Shown in pieces: positions 16,820-24,897 of a DNA stretch of 64,000 nt (positions are counted from its first letter, which is position 1; each line of letters begins with the position of its first letter). A program made the position numbers and the translations under genes. This DNA is from SLFT01 sp964493075 (lineage in GTDB: Bacteria > Hydrogenedentota > Hydrogenedentia > Hydrogenedentales > CAITNO01). The stretch lies in the NCBI GenBank assembly GCA_964493075.1, contig CAZBNU010000001.1, positions 3,079 through 67,078 on the forward strand. Reading direction: 5' to 3'. The notes beneath the pieces were generated by a model, which saw only the letters and a program-made list of their open reading frames with translations, was not told the origin of the DNA and did not search any database.

Positions 16820-18085
16820 TCAAACAGGGTGGGAATAGATGACACTATTACCCGCATAAGGATCAAAAATGGTAATGCCCTCCTGACTGAACCACGCCGT
16901 AACAGGCGCGCCTTTATTCTCCTCCAGATAGGCATAATTCCGCTTGGCCACTTCGCGTGCGGCATGCACTATCAAAACAGACAAACGGGCTTCCTGTGCA
17001 TCGGGATACGTGCCAGCAATGTCGGCAAGGTGCTTGCCCAAAAACTTCATCTCGGCAATTTTTTCCACACAAACGACAATGCTGTCAACCCCATAGCCGC
17101 AATAAGCCAACGTGCCATCTTCACGCGCCACGTCCCGCGTCATGTGTACGTTTGCCGTGCGCATACCATCAGCGCCGGTCACATAACGCAAACCCCGGTA
17201 TTGGGTATCCGACTCCACCATGCCATTGGTGCCAAAAAGTCGGCTCTCCTGATTCACAGGCCCTTCAAATCCATCTGGCAGTATCCAGTTATTATGAAAA
17301 TCAATGCTCATGCCATTATCGAACTGCACCTTGACCTGCACAGCATCGAAGGCGTCCATACCGTATTCGTTGCGCAGTTTTTTCTTCTGTCCCACTGCGT
17401 GGAGAGACACCGGTTTCACTTTGAAGTTAGCAATAAACAAATCTGTCCAATGACATCCCACATAACTAAAGGGATCGCTTTTCTCTGCCCAGGCGCGGAA
17501 CACCTGCGTGGATACTTCGAGCGGCTCCTCAAGTAACGCCAGCCCATAGAGAGGGTCGCCAATGCGCTGGGCAATATCGTCACGAATGCGCAGATGATCA
17601 GGGTCGTACCGCTTGTGCATATCCACCCCCACAAAACGCTCTTCCCGGATGGACGCAGCCAACACAGCATCCGCCTCATTGGCATCCAAAGCCATCGGTT
17701 TTTCGGTGATTACATGTACGCCGGCCTTCAAAGCGGCAAGAATCGGCGGGGTATGCAAGTGGTCGGGAGTTGCCACAGCAAGAATGTCGAGTTCAGGAAA
17801 ATCTCGCAAGATATCCACCCAGGGGGTTTCTCCGTGGTAAGTGGCAAAATCCATACCCCACCTGCCGAATTCCTCTTTTCGCTGTAGGCAGGTTGCCTCA
17901 GTGCGCGTCCCCAATGCCACAAACTCAATATGAATGTCCCCCAGTTTCCGTGCCATCGGGTCAAGTCCCAAACGCCCCAGAAAAGGCAACAAACCACTGC
18001 GTTCAAGTTGACAGTAGGAACGCAAATGCACATCTCCGCCAAACATACCCGCGCCAACAAGCGCAATTTTCAATGTTTTGTCCAT
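16820..18085 (-). CDS. Gfo/Idh/MocA family oxidoreductase
   Basis: The start at 18085, with AGGA 5 nt upstream, gives a 421-residue enzyme with an N-terminal Rossmann fold: KIALVGAGMFGGDVH (NAD(P)-binding glycine loop), then LDILAVATPDHLHTPP and the EKPMALD motif with the catalytic-site Lys. The C-terminal alpha/beta domain (WILPDGFEG, GTNGMVESD) binds the substrate. Family members oxidise or reduce sugars, inositols and their derivatives. The inserted loops before the EKP motif are longer than usual. The open frame extends 70 codons further up, but that part shows no family features. It is transcribed alone, divergent from the recombinase gene. Confidence 0.92.
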   Translation of the reverse strand: MDKTLKIALVGAGMFGGDVHLRSYCQLERSGLLPFLGRLGLDPMARKLGDIHIEFVALGTRTEATCLQRKEEFGRWGMDFATYHGETPWVDILRDFPELDILAVATPDHLHTPPILAALKAGVHVITEKPMALDANEADAVLAASIREERFVGVDMHKRYDPDHLRIRDDIAQRIGDPLYGLALLEEPLEVSTQVFRAWAEKSDPFSYVGCHWTDLFIANFKVKPVSLHAVGQKKKLRNEYGMDAFDAVQVKVQFDNGMSIDFHNNWILPDGFEGPVNQESRLFGTNGMVESDTQYRGLRYVTGADGMRTANVHMTRDVAREDGTLAYCGYGVDSIVVCVEKIAEMKFLGKHLADIAGTYPDAQEARLSVLIVHAAREVAKRNYAYLEENKGAPVTAWFSQEGITIFDPYAGNSVIYSHPV

Positions 18086-18410
18086 AATTTCCTGACTATC
18101 TCCTGTCATCGATGCAAGGTTGCTTCCATAGATATCGTCATTATAACAAGTTCCCCTCCCATATAGCATATTAACTGTTTTCAAGGGCATGACTGGGTAT
18201 AAATCGCTGGTTTCAAGGGCATTCCAATTTATTTTTAATAAACTCTTGACATTTTGTCTTAAAGAGCGTAAAATAATCACTATGGACTTGGGCAAATTCC
18301 ATGTACGTGATTATGGCTGTCATTTATGAATATTTTCCTTTGGGATTATTACATATATGTTCAGCATCTGGTGGTGTAGATGGGAATTAGGCATTATAGA
18401 GAATTAAGAT
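18086..18410. other. Divergent intergenic region
   Basis: This 325-nt, AT-rich stretch separates the Gfo/Idh gene from the recombinase-domain gene. It holds the strong plus-strand promoter at 18246-18274 and the resulting leader of about 130 nt. I find no reading frame in it that resembles a serine-recombinase catalytic domain, and no clear RNA structure. Confidence 0.7.
18246..18274 (+). promoter_or_regulatory. Near-consensus sigma70-type promoter of the recombinase-domain gene
   Basis: TTGACA (18246-18251), a 17-nt spacer and TAAAAT (18269-18274) form the best promoter match in the window. Transcription should begin near 18281, leaving a ~130-nt 5' leader before the ATG at 18411. Confidence 0.75.
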
Positions 18411-18884
18411 ATGGGAAATCGGGCTGAAGACAACAAGGTCACTCAAAGTAGACCGCCCAAGCAAAACATGCGAAACGTGCACGGCAACAAAGTCAAGCGC
18501 GGACAGCTGACTGCTGTACAACAGGGACGTTATGGTACCGGACCTGCACCTTACGGATATAAACGGAACGAGGACGAGAACAAACCGTTGCTAATAAACG
18601 ACCGTGAGGCAGAGGTAGTGCGCATGATATTCCGTGAGTATGTGCATACGGGAAGCACAGGAAAAGTAGTTGACTTCCTGCACAGCAAGAATATCTTCAC
18701 GCGCAAAGGCAACAAATGGTCCCGCCAGGCGATTGCAATTATTCTATCCAACCGCACGTACCGGGGGCGTGTCACCTACGGCGATATGGAAACGGACGGC
18801 CTTCACGAACCGATTATTGAACCTGCGTTGTTTTACAAGGCAAGTGCAATTCGCGAAGCAAACAGCCGTACCCGAAAAAAATAG
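18411..18884 (+). CDS. Stand-alone serine-recombinase 'Recombinase' (DNA-binding) domain protein
   Basis: The 157 residues match the central Recombinase domain (Pfam PF07508 type) of large serine recombinases. Seen are a basic helix (NKVKRGQLTAVQQGRYG), the hallmark GPAPYGYKR, NDREAEVVRMIFREYV, the region with LHSKNIFTRKGNKWSRQAI and ILSNRTYRGRVTYG, ending in EPALF plus a basic tail. The catalytic N-terminal resolvase domain with its active serine and the C-terminal coiled-coil/zinc region are both absent. Upstream sequence shows no remnant of the missing part, and the gene has its own strong promoter. It therefore looks like an intact small DNA-binding protein rather than a decaying integrase. 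The next gene starts 28 nt downstream. Confidence 0.8.
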   Translation: MGNRAEDNKVTQSRPPKQNMRNVHGNKVKRGQLTAVQQGRYGTGPAPYGYKRNEDENKPLLINDREAEVVRMIFREYVHTGSTGKVVDFLHSKNIFTRKGNKWSRQAIAIILSNRTYRGRVTYGDMETDGLHEPIIEPALFYKASAIREANSRTRKK

Positions 18885-18912
18885 CCGCAACGACAACATT
18901 AAGGAGTTTTCC

Positions 18913-19458
18913 ATGCTTTCAACGGACCAGACTGTTCTCGTCGTTTTGGATATCCAGGATATTTTTATGCCAGATGACGACAATGTGGTTCAAAAGTATC
19001 TGAAGCAAGCCATAAAAATGATCAAAGCAGCACAGGGATTCAACATTCCCATATTGGTCACAGAACAGTATCCGGACCGTTTTGGCCCCACAAATGCGGA
19101 CGTTCTGGAAGCACTTGGCAACATTGTAAGAATGCCGAAAATTGAATTCGGTTGCCTTGCCAACGACGCGTTTCGGGAGGTGCTCGCAGAAACAGGCCGG
19201 AAGCAGATACTGATCACAGGAATGGAAGCCCATATCTGTGTGCTGCAAACGACCCTTGATGCACTTGCCAATGGCTATGAAGTCTATCTCCTGAAAGATG
19301 CAATTGTTGCCAGCAGAAAATCGGAATACAAGGCAGGAATGGCACGTATGCAGCAGGCGGGGGCAATTGGCGTCACAGTAGAGATGGCCATATTCGAAAT
19401 GATGCGACGGGCCGGAACTCCCGAATTCAAAAAGATGCTGCCAATAATAAAGGCATAG
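18913..19458 (+). CDS. Isochorismatase-family cysteine hydrolase
   Basis: The 181-residue protein has the family triad: Asp13 in VLDIQDIF, Lys76 in MPKIEFGC and the nucleophile Cys109 in GMEAHICVLQT. It is of the YcaC/nicotinamidase-like kind, hydrolysing an amide or related bond in a small molecule; the substrate is unknown. AAGGAG lies 7 nt before the ATG at 18913. A longer open frame starts at 18670, but its extra part is a shadow of the recombinase gene. Closeness to the recombinase-domain gene suggests one transcript. Confidence 0.9.
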   Translation: MLSTDQTVLVVLDIQDIFMPDDDNVVQKYLKQAIKMIKAAQGFNIPILVTEQYPDRFGPTNADVLEALGNIVRMPKIEFGCLANDAFREVLAETGRKQILITGMEAHICVLQTTLDALANGYEVYLLKDAIVASRKSEYKAGMARMQQAGAIGVTVEMAIFEMMRRAGTPEFKKMLPIIKA

Positions 19459-19504
19459 AAAAAAACGCCACGATGGCAAGTTCCTCTTTCACGCCCATGT
19501 ATGA

Positions 19505-19551
19505 TATAATCAAGGCAGTGATTTTGGTTTGGTGTAAGGCAGGAAACCTGC
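19505..19551 (+). promoter_or_regulatory. Putative promoter -10 and leader hairpin of the small ORF
   Basis: A perfect TATAAT (19505-19510) lies 62 nt before the small ORF. The leader contains a short hairpin GCAGG-AAA-CCTGC (19539-19551). No good -35 is visible. Confidence 0.45.
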
Positions 19552-19572
19552 GACAAGTAAGGAATGTGTAAC

Positions 19573-19704
19573 ATGGCAAAAAAGACAATTAAGCGAATCC
19601 CAGCACCGGCACAGGACATTTTGACCATACTTGACGTCATTCTGCAAGTAGTCAATGTCATTGAGGCCATTTACCGCCTGATCACAAACGTATTCACGCA
19701 GTAG
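19573..19704 (+). CDS. Possible 43-residue hydrophobic/amphipathic small protein
   Basis: The reading frame encodes a basic start (MAKKTIKRIPAPAQ) followed by a hydrophobic helix-like stretch (ILTILDVILQVVNVIEAIYR) and a short end LITNVFTQ. It has its own TATAAT box and AAGGA 9 nt before the ATG, which is better support than chance small ORFs in this window have. It resembles small membrane-associated or phenol-soluble-modulin-like peptides in composition only; no family is recognised. It lies between the isochorismatase gene and convergent ispH. It could instead be part of an untranslated RNA. Confidence 0.45.
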   Translation: MAKKTIKRIPAPAQDILTILDVILQVVNVIEAIYRLITNVFTQ

Positions 19705-19787
19705 ACATCAAATGCAGCGCTGATCCTCGCGGGAATGAGGTTGCGGTGTATGGAATGGGAGTACCCGGTGTTGCTTTGGCAATCACC

Positions 19788-20699
19788 TCAAACGGGCAGT
19801 TGGAAGTGTACCTGCTCATCAACGAGTATGCGTTCGTCCACACTGCAATCGTAGCGTTCCCGAATGTGCCGTACAACGGCATCTACGAGGTATTCCGGAA
19901 CTGATGCCCCTGAACTAAGCAGCAATGTATGAACACCCTCAAGCCAACGCTTGTCTATGGCAGTATGGTCGGGAATTAGGTGGGCTGGCTTGCCCAGTTT
20001 CACCGCAATGTCACGCAGACGCCGTGAGTTTGCGCTTTCCGAGTCACCCACGATGAGCACCATGTCCGCTTCCGGCACCAACGACATTACTGCTGCCTGA
20101 CGGTTACCGGTGGCATAGCAGATATCCGGCTTATGGGGCGCCGTAATATGTGGGAATCGCTCTTGTAGCACTGTAACAATTTCCTTGCAGTCTACAAGGC
20201 TCAAGGTTGTCTGGGTAATGTACACCACTTTGTGCGGGTCTTCCACCACCACGGCACGCGCATCTTCCACGGTTTTTACCAGTTGTATGCTATCAGGCGC
20301 CCATCCTATGGCGCCAAGGGTTTCATCGTGTCCGGCGTCCCCGATGTAGATAATTGAATACCCCGACGAGGCGTACCTCCGAATCTCATGATGCACTTTA
20401 TCCACCAGGGGACAGGTCGCGTCAATAATTTTCAGCCCCCGCGCACGCGCCAACTCCCACTGTTCCGGAGCAACACCATGAGCGCTGAAAAGCAGGTGTG
20501 CCTCTTCTGGAACATCTTCCAGACACTGCACAAAAACAGCGCCCTTTCGACGCAGTTCTTCAACAACGTGTGCATTATGAACAATATGCTTCAAAACATA
20601 AACCGGGCTTCCATAACAATCAAGTGCCTTCTCAACACTCCGAATGGCCCGGTCAACACCGGCACAAAACCCACGCGGTTTCGCCAATATGATGTGCAT
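19788..20699 (-). CDS. ispH: 4-hydroxy-3-methylbut-2-enyl diphosphate reductase
   Basis: IspH (LytB) performs the last step of the MEP isoprenoid pathway, making IPP and DMAPP with a [4Fe-4S] cluster. The three cluster cysteines are Cys12 (GFCAG), Cys96 (DATCPLV) and Cys194 (DICYAT), and the substrate-binding histidines are in VHNAHVV and SAHGV. TQTTLS and SESANSRRL are also in place. The 303-residue length matches the family. The ATG at 20699 has GAGGA 4-5 nt upstream; an ATG five codons earlier is also possible. The gene follows the NUDIX gene by 17 nt on the same strand, suggesting cotranscription. Confidence 0.97.
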   Translation of the reverse strand: MHIILAKPRGFCAGVDRAIRSVEKALDCYGSPVYVLKHIVHNAHVVEELRRKGAVFVQCLEDVPEEAHLLFSAHGVAPEQWELARARGLKIIDATCPLVDKVHHEIRRYASSGYSIIYIGDAGHDETLGAIGWAPDSIQLVKTVEDARAVVVEDPHKVVYITQTTLSLVDCKEIVTVLQERFPHITAPHKPDICYATGNRQAAVMSLVPEADMVLIVGDSESANSRRLRDIAVKLGKPAHLIPDHTAIDKRWLEGVHTLLLSSGASVPEYLVDAVVRHIRERYDCSVDERILVDEQVHFQLPV

Positions 20700-20716
20700 A
20701 CTGTCCTCACGCATCT

Positions 20717-21250
20717 TTAAAAACCCTTATTGTCAAGCCAGGCAAGGGCGCGTGCCGCGATAATGGCCGTCTTGCTGTCAGTAAATCTATATTCAGAAAG
20801 GGCATCCCTGACATCTGCGATGGACATATATACAGGTTCAATGCGTTCTTCAGGCTCAAGTTGGGCGCCCATCTGCTTCAACCCGCGGGCAAGATAGAGA
20901 TGTATCATTTCCGTGCAAAAACCGACGGAAGAAAACACTTTTCCAAGATCAATTATCTCTGTCGCCACAAACCCTGTCTCTTCACGCAATTCCTTGATTC
21001 CACACTCTTCAGGCGACTCGCCCGTCTCCAGTTTTCCGGCAGGAGCCTCCAGCATCTCCATTCCCAGAGCAATGCGATATTGACGGACAAATACAAATTC
21101 CGTACCCGTAAAAGGCAGTATACAAACGCCCCCCGGATGTTCGACAATCTCACGATACGCCAAGCCCCCATCATCAAGCGTCACCATTCCTGTACGCAGA
21201 CATACTACTTTGCCTTCAAATACAATTTCGCTTTCGTGCCATTTTTCCAT
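20717..21250 (-). CDS. NUDIX hydrolase, ADP-ribose pyrophosphatase-like
   Basis: The 177-residue protein has a full Nudix box, G-x5-E-x7-REETGF (GKLETGESPEECGIKELREE), preceded by PGGVCILPF and FVRQYRIALGMEMLEAPAG. The sequence before the box matches the NudF/ADP-ribose pyrophosphatase group, which hydrolyses ADP-ribose to AMP and ribose-5-phosphate. Substrate choice cannot be fixed from sequence alone. It sits between a secreted glycosidase-like gene (9 nt upstream) and ispH (17 nt downstream), all on the minus strand. Confidence 0.9.
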   Translation of the reverse strand: MEKWHESEIVFEGKVVCLRTGMVTLDDGGLAYREIVEHPGGVCILPFTGTEFVFVRQYRIALGMEMLEAPAGKLETGESPEECGIKELREETGFVATEIIDLGKVFSSVGFCTEMIHLYLARGLKQMGAQLEPEERIEPVYMSIADVRDALSEYRFTDSKTAIIAARALAWLDNKGF

Positions 21251-21259
21251 AACATTATT

Positions 21260-23281
21260 CTACTTTACTTTTGTTTTATCTGTCCATTGCAGCACAGCGG
21301 TTCCATAAGATTCGATGGCTAATTTTGCCGTCACGGAAGAACCGTTTCGAACAAATTCCACGGGGGAATCGGAAACAAGATTCCTGCAGAACACAAACGA
21401 CTCAGGAATATCCTTTGCGTTGATGGTTCCCGCCCATGACGCATCGTCGTGATTGGCAATGACCACATAATAGGCCTCTGCAGACCGGGAACTTGCCCAA
21501 GCAACAGGTGGCCCTGCCACAGTCAAAGGCTGCAGCGGCCTGATAACATCGTCCAGCAGGCGCATGGCAACATTGGCAAAGGCAGTGTTGCCCGCCTCAA
21601 ACCACGGCAGCAGGCAGGTATAAACGACGCCTTTTCCTATCTGATGCGATAAGACGAGCGGTTCTCCACTTCTGGTCTGTGCCAGTACCTCAACAGCGGA
21701 TTCCCCCATCTCTTTCAGCGTCACAGGACAATAACGAAACACTTCGTTTTCAAAAGCATTTTCACGCCATTGCCAACCTCGACCCACACGCAGTTCGGGC
21801 TGAATAGTCGCCCCAACAAGCGATGTCTCTGCTGGCGAAGCGACTCCTGTCGCCCACACCAAGCGTCCGCCATTTTTTACGAATGTGACAAGGGTATCAC
21901 GCAGCATGTCCGTCATGGGCACAGGGCCCAAAAGAACAAGTACCTCGTAACTCATAATCGCATCAAGTCCGGCATCATCTGCAAGCACATCAATAATATC
22001 ACCCCAGCGAGAATCGCCCATAGGCCGGTAAGGCGAAGGGTCAATATTGTTCTCAAAAAAATCCGCTCTGGCTTCGTCGCGGTTCACATAAGCGCCAAAA
22101 GGAATCGGCGGTTCCGCAGACCAGACTTGTTCCGGAGTGGGCGCAAATTCGGGCGTTATGCAAGACAAGGAAAAGGGAGAAGCAGGCGGGTCGTCCTTTT
22201 CATAGTTTCCCTTTGGAAAGGGATCCTGCGCATAGATAGCCCCAGGAAAAGCAACGCCAAAAAAGCCATCGATAGCCCGATCCCCATGCCGATACGGAAG
22301 CCTTGCATAATTCCAGGCCTCGTTGGCAGTTCGCCAGTAAGCAGGAGTCATCCATCCGTGATCAGCGGGAAGCATCACCGCCACAGGGACCTCCGCTTTG
22401 CCTGGCCGGACAGACTGTGCAACCCGGGCAAAATCATCAATAGCCTTCGCGACAACAGTAGGGCCATCGTTGCGCACAAGCAAGTCGCCGCCTTCAATAC
22501 GAAAAACCATGGCGCCGCTTATGTAGGACAGCCATAAGTGCCGGGTATAGAACGAAGCAGGTAAATCCTGCACACATCCGTATATCACCCCCCACCATAA
22601 GGACAAGTCTATGCCCCAGTCGCATCCAAACTGTCGCGATGCGCCTCGAGCAAAGGCAACCGCCGTCTGTAAGTCTTCTATGTCGTCATTGGCGCGTTCA
22701 ACAATAATACAGTGGGCGCCGTGGCGTGCGTAATGATGGGACGTACCTGCAAATCCCGCCATCGCCCAAGGGATGACCTCTGGAAAACGATGCACCTCTG
22801 CCATGGCGGTGTCAAGATAAGCGTCCAGCATTGTCTTGGCTTCGGCATGTGTCGCAGGAGGCGTACGAAGGTACGTGGCAGAAAACCCCACACCTGCGGA
22901 ATCATCCTCCATGAAAAACTGAACATGCGGCGAGTCGACATTCACCTGGCTCAACATCTCCAGAAACGCTTCAATATCAGGTGTTGCCATGCCACGACGC
23001 GTCCAATGCCATTTACGGGTTTCAGGATGGCCGTGTATCTGCCCGACAACAGTGAAACCTTGGTCTACTACCGGCAACACATCCTCCTGGGATGCGTAGG
23101 GCGGCACTTCAATACCCCAACACCAGCCGCACTCGGCCAGCCACTGGGTTACATGGGTAGTTTTGGGTGAAACGTGCAAGTCCCAGACAATCCGTAATGA
23201 CGACTCTTTTGCTGTATTTACCGCCGCATCAGTAGCGCCCAGTGTCAGCATCATTGCAAGAATCCCTAAACAAGTGCCCAC
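21260..23281 (-). CDS. Exported glycosidase-like TIM-barrel protein
   Basis: The 673-residue protein starts at GTG with AAAGGAG upstream and has a signal peptide (LGILAMMLTLGATDAA). The first ~330 residues look like a TIM barrel (RIVWDLHVSP, VQFFMEDDSAG, the stretch with DWGIDLSLWWG). A middle section (VLVLLGPVPMTDMLRDTLVTFV, GGRLVWATG) has the glutaminase-like flavodoxin fold found in beta-galactosidase-type enzymes. A beta-sandwich with AYYVVIANHDDASW ends the protein. The architecture resembles GH42-like glycosidases, but I cannot assign catalytic acids with certainty. It is probably secreted for glycan turnover and is the gene just downstream of rho. Confidence 0.55.
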   Translation of the reverse strand: MGTCLGILAMMLTLGATDAAVNTAKESSLRIVWDLHVSPKTTHVTQWLAECGWCWGIEVPPYASQEDVLPVVDQGFTVVGQIHGHPETRKWHWTRRGMATPDIEAFLEMLSQVNVDSPHVQFFMEDDSAGVGFSATYLRTPPATHAEAKTMLDAYLDTAMAEVHRFPEVIPWAMAGFAGTSHHYARHGAHCIIVERANDDIEDLQTAVAFARGASRQFGCDWGIDLSLWWGVIYGCVQDLPASFYTRHLWLSYISGAMVFRIEGGDLLVRNDGPTVVAKAIDDFARVAQSVRPGKAEVPVAVMLPADHGWMTPAYWRTANEAWNYARLPYRHGDRAIDGFFGVAFPGAIYAQDPFPKGNYEKDDPPASPFSLSCITPEFAPTPEQVWSAEPPIPFGAYVNRDEARADFFENNIDPSPYRPMGDSRWGDIIDVLADDAGLDAIMSYEVLVLLGPVPMTDMLRDTLVTFVKNGGRLVWATGVASPAETSLVGATIQPELRVGRGWQWRENAFENEVFRYCPVTLKEMGESAVEVLAQTRSGEPLVLSHQIGKGVVYTCLLPWFEAGNTAFANVAMRLLDDVIRPLQPLTVAGPPVAWASSRSAEAYYVVIANHDDASWAGTINAKDIPESFVFCRNLVSDSPVEFVRNGSSVTAKLAIESYGTAVLQWTDKTKVK

Positions 23282-23332
23282 AAGTCCGACTCCTTTTCAC
23301 CTGTGCCACGTATGTGCAGGCTATTGCAAAAA

Positions 23333-24796
23333 TCACATCTTCTGCATGAGCGCCAGAAATTCTTCGTTGTTCTTGGTCTTCTTCAGTTTTCCTATGAGCA
23401 ACTCCGCTGCTTCCACAGATTCCAAAGGACTCATCACCCTAAACAACAGCCAGATACGTTCAAGTTCATCACTGGAAATAAGCAGTTCTTCTTTTCGCGT
23501 GCGTGATCTATTGACATCAATCGAGGGGAATATACGTTTTTCCATGAGGCGACGATCAAGGTGCAGTTCCATATTGCCGGTACCCTTGAACTCCTCAAAT
23601 ATCACATCGTCCATGCGGCTTCCAGTTTCAATCAACGCCGTCGCAAGAATAGTCAGACTGCCCCCTTCTTCAATATTGCGTGCAGCGCCAAAAAAGCGCT
23701 TGGGGCGTTGCAGTGCATTGGAATCCACACCACCTGACAACACCTTGCCGCTGGCGGGAACGATGACGTTATAAGCGCGTGCCAACCTGGTGATCGAATC
23801 CAACAGGATAATGACATCACGCTTGTGTTCCACAAGCCTCTTTGCCTTATTCAGCACCATCTCCGCCACCTGCACATGACGCTCAGGCGGCTCATCAAAA
23901 GTGGACGCTATAACTTCACCCTTAACTGACCGCTGCATATCAGTCACTTCTTCGGGGCGTTCATCAATGAGCAGCACAATAACAGTGGCCTCAGGATGAT
24001 TGATGGCAAGGCTGTTTGCTATTTTCTGCAGCAATACTGTTTTTCCGGTAAATGGCGCCGCAACTATAAGACCACGTTGCCCCTTGCCAATGGGCGAAAT
24101 AAGGTCCATAACGCGCATCGCGATCTCGTCCTGCGTGGTCTCCAGACGCAGGCGCTCATCGGGATGCAGAGGCGTAAGATTATCAAAATTGATCCGCCGA
24201 TATGCATCGTCCGGACTTTCATGATTTACGGATTCAACCTTCAGCAAGGCAAAATAGCGTTCTCCAGCCTTGGGAGGACGCACATGACCGGTGACACTGT
24301 CGCCAGTGCGCAATCCGAACTTCCTTATCTGCGAGGGAGAAACATAGATATCGTCTGGACCTGGCAAATAAGAGTAATCCGGCGAACGCAGGAAACCAAA
24401 GCCATCCGGCAGAATTTCCAGCGTGCCTTCCCCATAGGCGGAACCCGCTTTTTCTATGCTGGCCTGCAACAACCGGAAAATCAGGTCCTGCCGCTTCAGA
24501 CCGCCATATTCGCGCAAGTTCAATTCTTCGGCAAGATCAACCAGTTGTTGCATGGTCATGGACTTCATGTCCCGTATGGCAATATCGGGCCCATCTCCGA
24601 GGTCCGGCATGGGTTCATTGGCCACATCCAGAATGGCGGGTCGACGCGGGCCATGTCCTGACCCTCCCGGCCCCCCGGGACGGCGTGGTTTTCCGCCCGG
24701 TTTACCCTGCGGCCTGGGGCCTCCTGGACCCGGCTTCCGACGGGGATTGTTGCTTCTGTGGCCATGTGGTTTGTCTGAAGCTGTGTGCTCCGGCAT
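23333..24796 (-). CDS. rho: Transcription termination factor Rho with Gly/Pro/Arg-rich N-terminus and variant P-loop
   Basis: The 487-residue protein has the Rho order: a Rho_N helix module (about 80-115, [11 protein letters not shown]), the cold-shock-like RNA-binding domain ([15 protein letters not shown], about 124-195) and the ATPase ring domain, with [25 protein letters not shown] and [21 protein letters not shown] (shown in part). Residues 15-52 form an extra low-complexity Gly/Pro/Arg segment that may bind RNA. The P-loop reads AAPFTGKT (246-253) where most Rho proteins have PPKAGKT or a close variant. The Walker Lys252 and Thr253 are kept, but the lysine equivalent to E. coli K181 is Phe249. 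AAAGGA lies 6 nt before the ATG. Confidence 0.96.
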   Translation of the reverse strand: MPEHTASDKPHGHRSNNPRRKPGPGGPRPQGKPGGKPRRPGGPGGSGHGPRRPAILDVANEPMPDLGDGPDIAIRDMKSMTMQQLVDLAEELNLREYGGLKRQDLIFRLLQASIEKAGSAYGEGTLEILPDGFGFLRSPDYSYLPGPDDIYVSPSQIRKFGLRTGDSVTGHVRPPKAGERYFALLKVESVNHESPDDAYRRINFDNLTPLHPDERLRLETTQDEIAMRVMDLISPIGKGQRGLIVAAPFTGKTVLLQKIANSLAINHPEATVIVLLIDERPEEVTDMQRSVKGEVIASTFDEPPERHVQVAEMVLNKAKRLVEHKRDVIILLDSITRLARAYNVIVPASGKVLSGGVDSNALQRPKRFFGAARNIEEGGSLTILATALIETGSRMDDVIFEEFKGTGNMELHLDRRLMEKRIFPSIDVNRSRTRKEELLISSDELERIWLLFRVMSPLESVEAAELLIGKLKKTKNNEEFLALMQKM

Positions 24797-24897
24797 GTGT
24801 AATCCTTTCGATGCGCTTCTGTGTCAAAAACGATTGGTTTCTTTACATAGTACATGCGTCAAAAAAATATTGGCGCGTTGTGTTTCTTCGTAAATGC

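Noticed and set aside
18670..18912. N-terminal extension of the isochorismatase gene
   Set aside because: This part overlaps the recombinase-domain gene in another frame; the real start at 18913 has AAGGAG 7 nt upstream.
18086..19500. Integrated mobile element around the recombinase-domain gene
   Set aside because: No catalytic recombinase domain, no flanking direct repeats, tRNA or phage genes; only a single domain is present.
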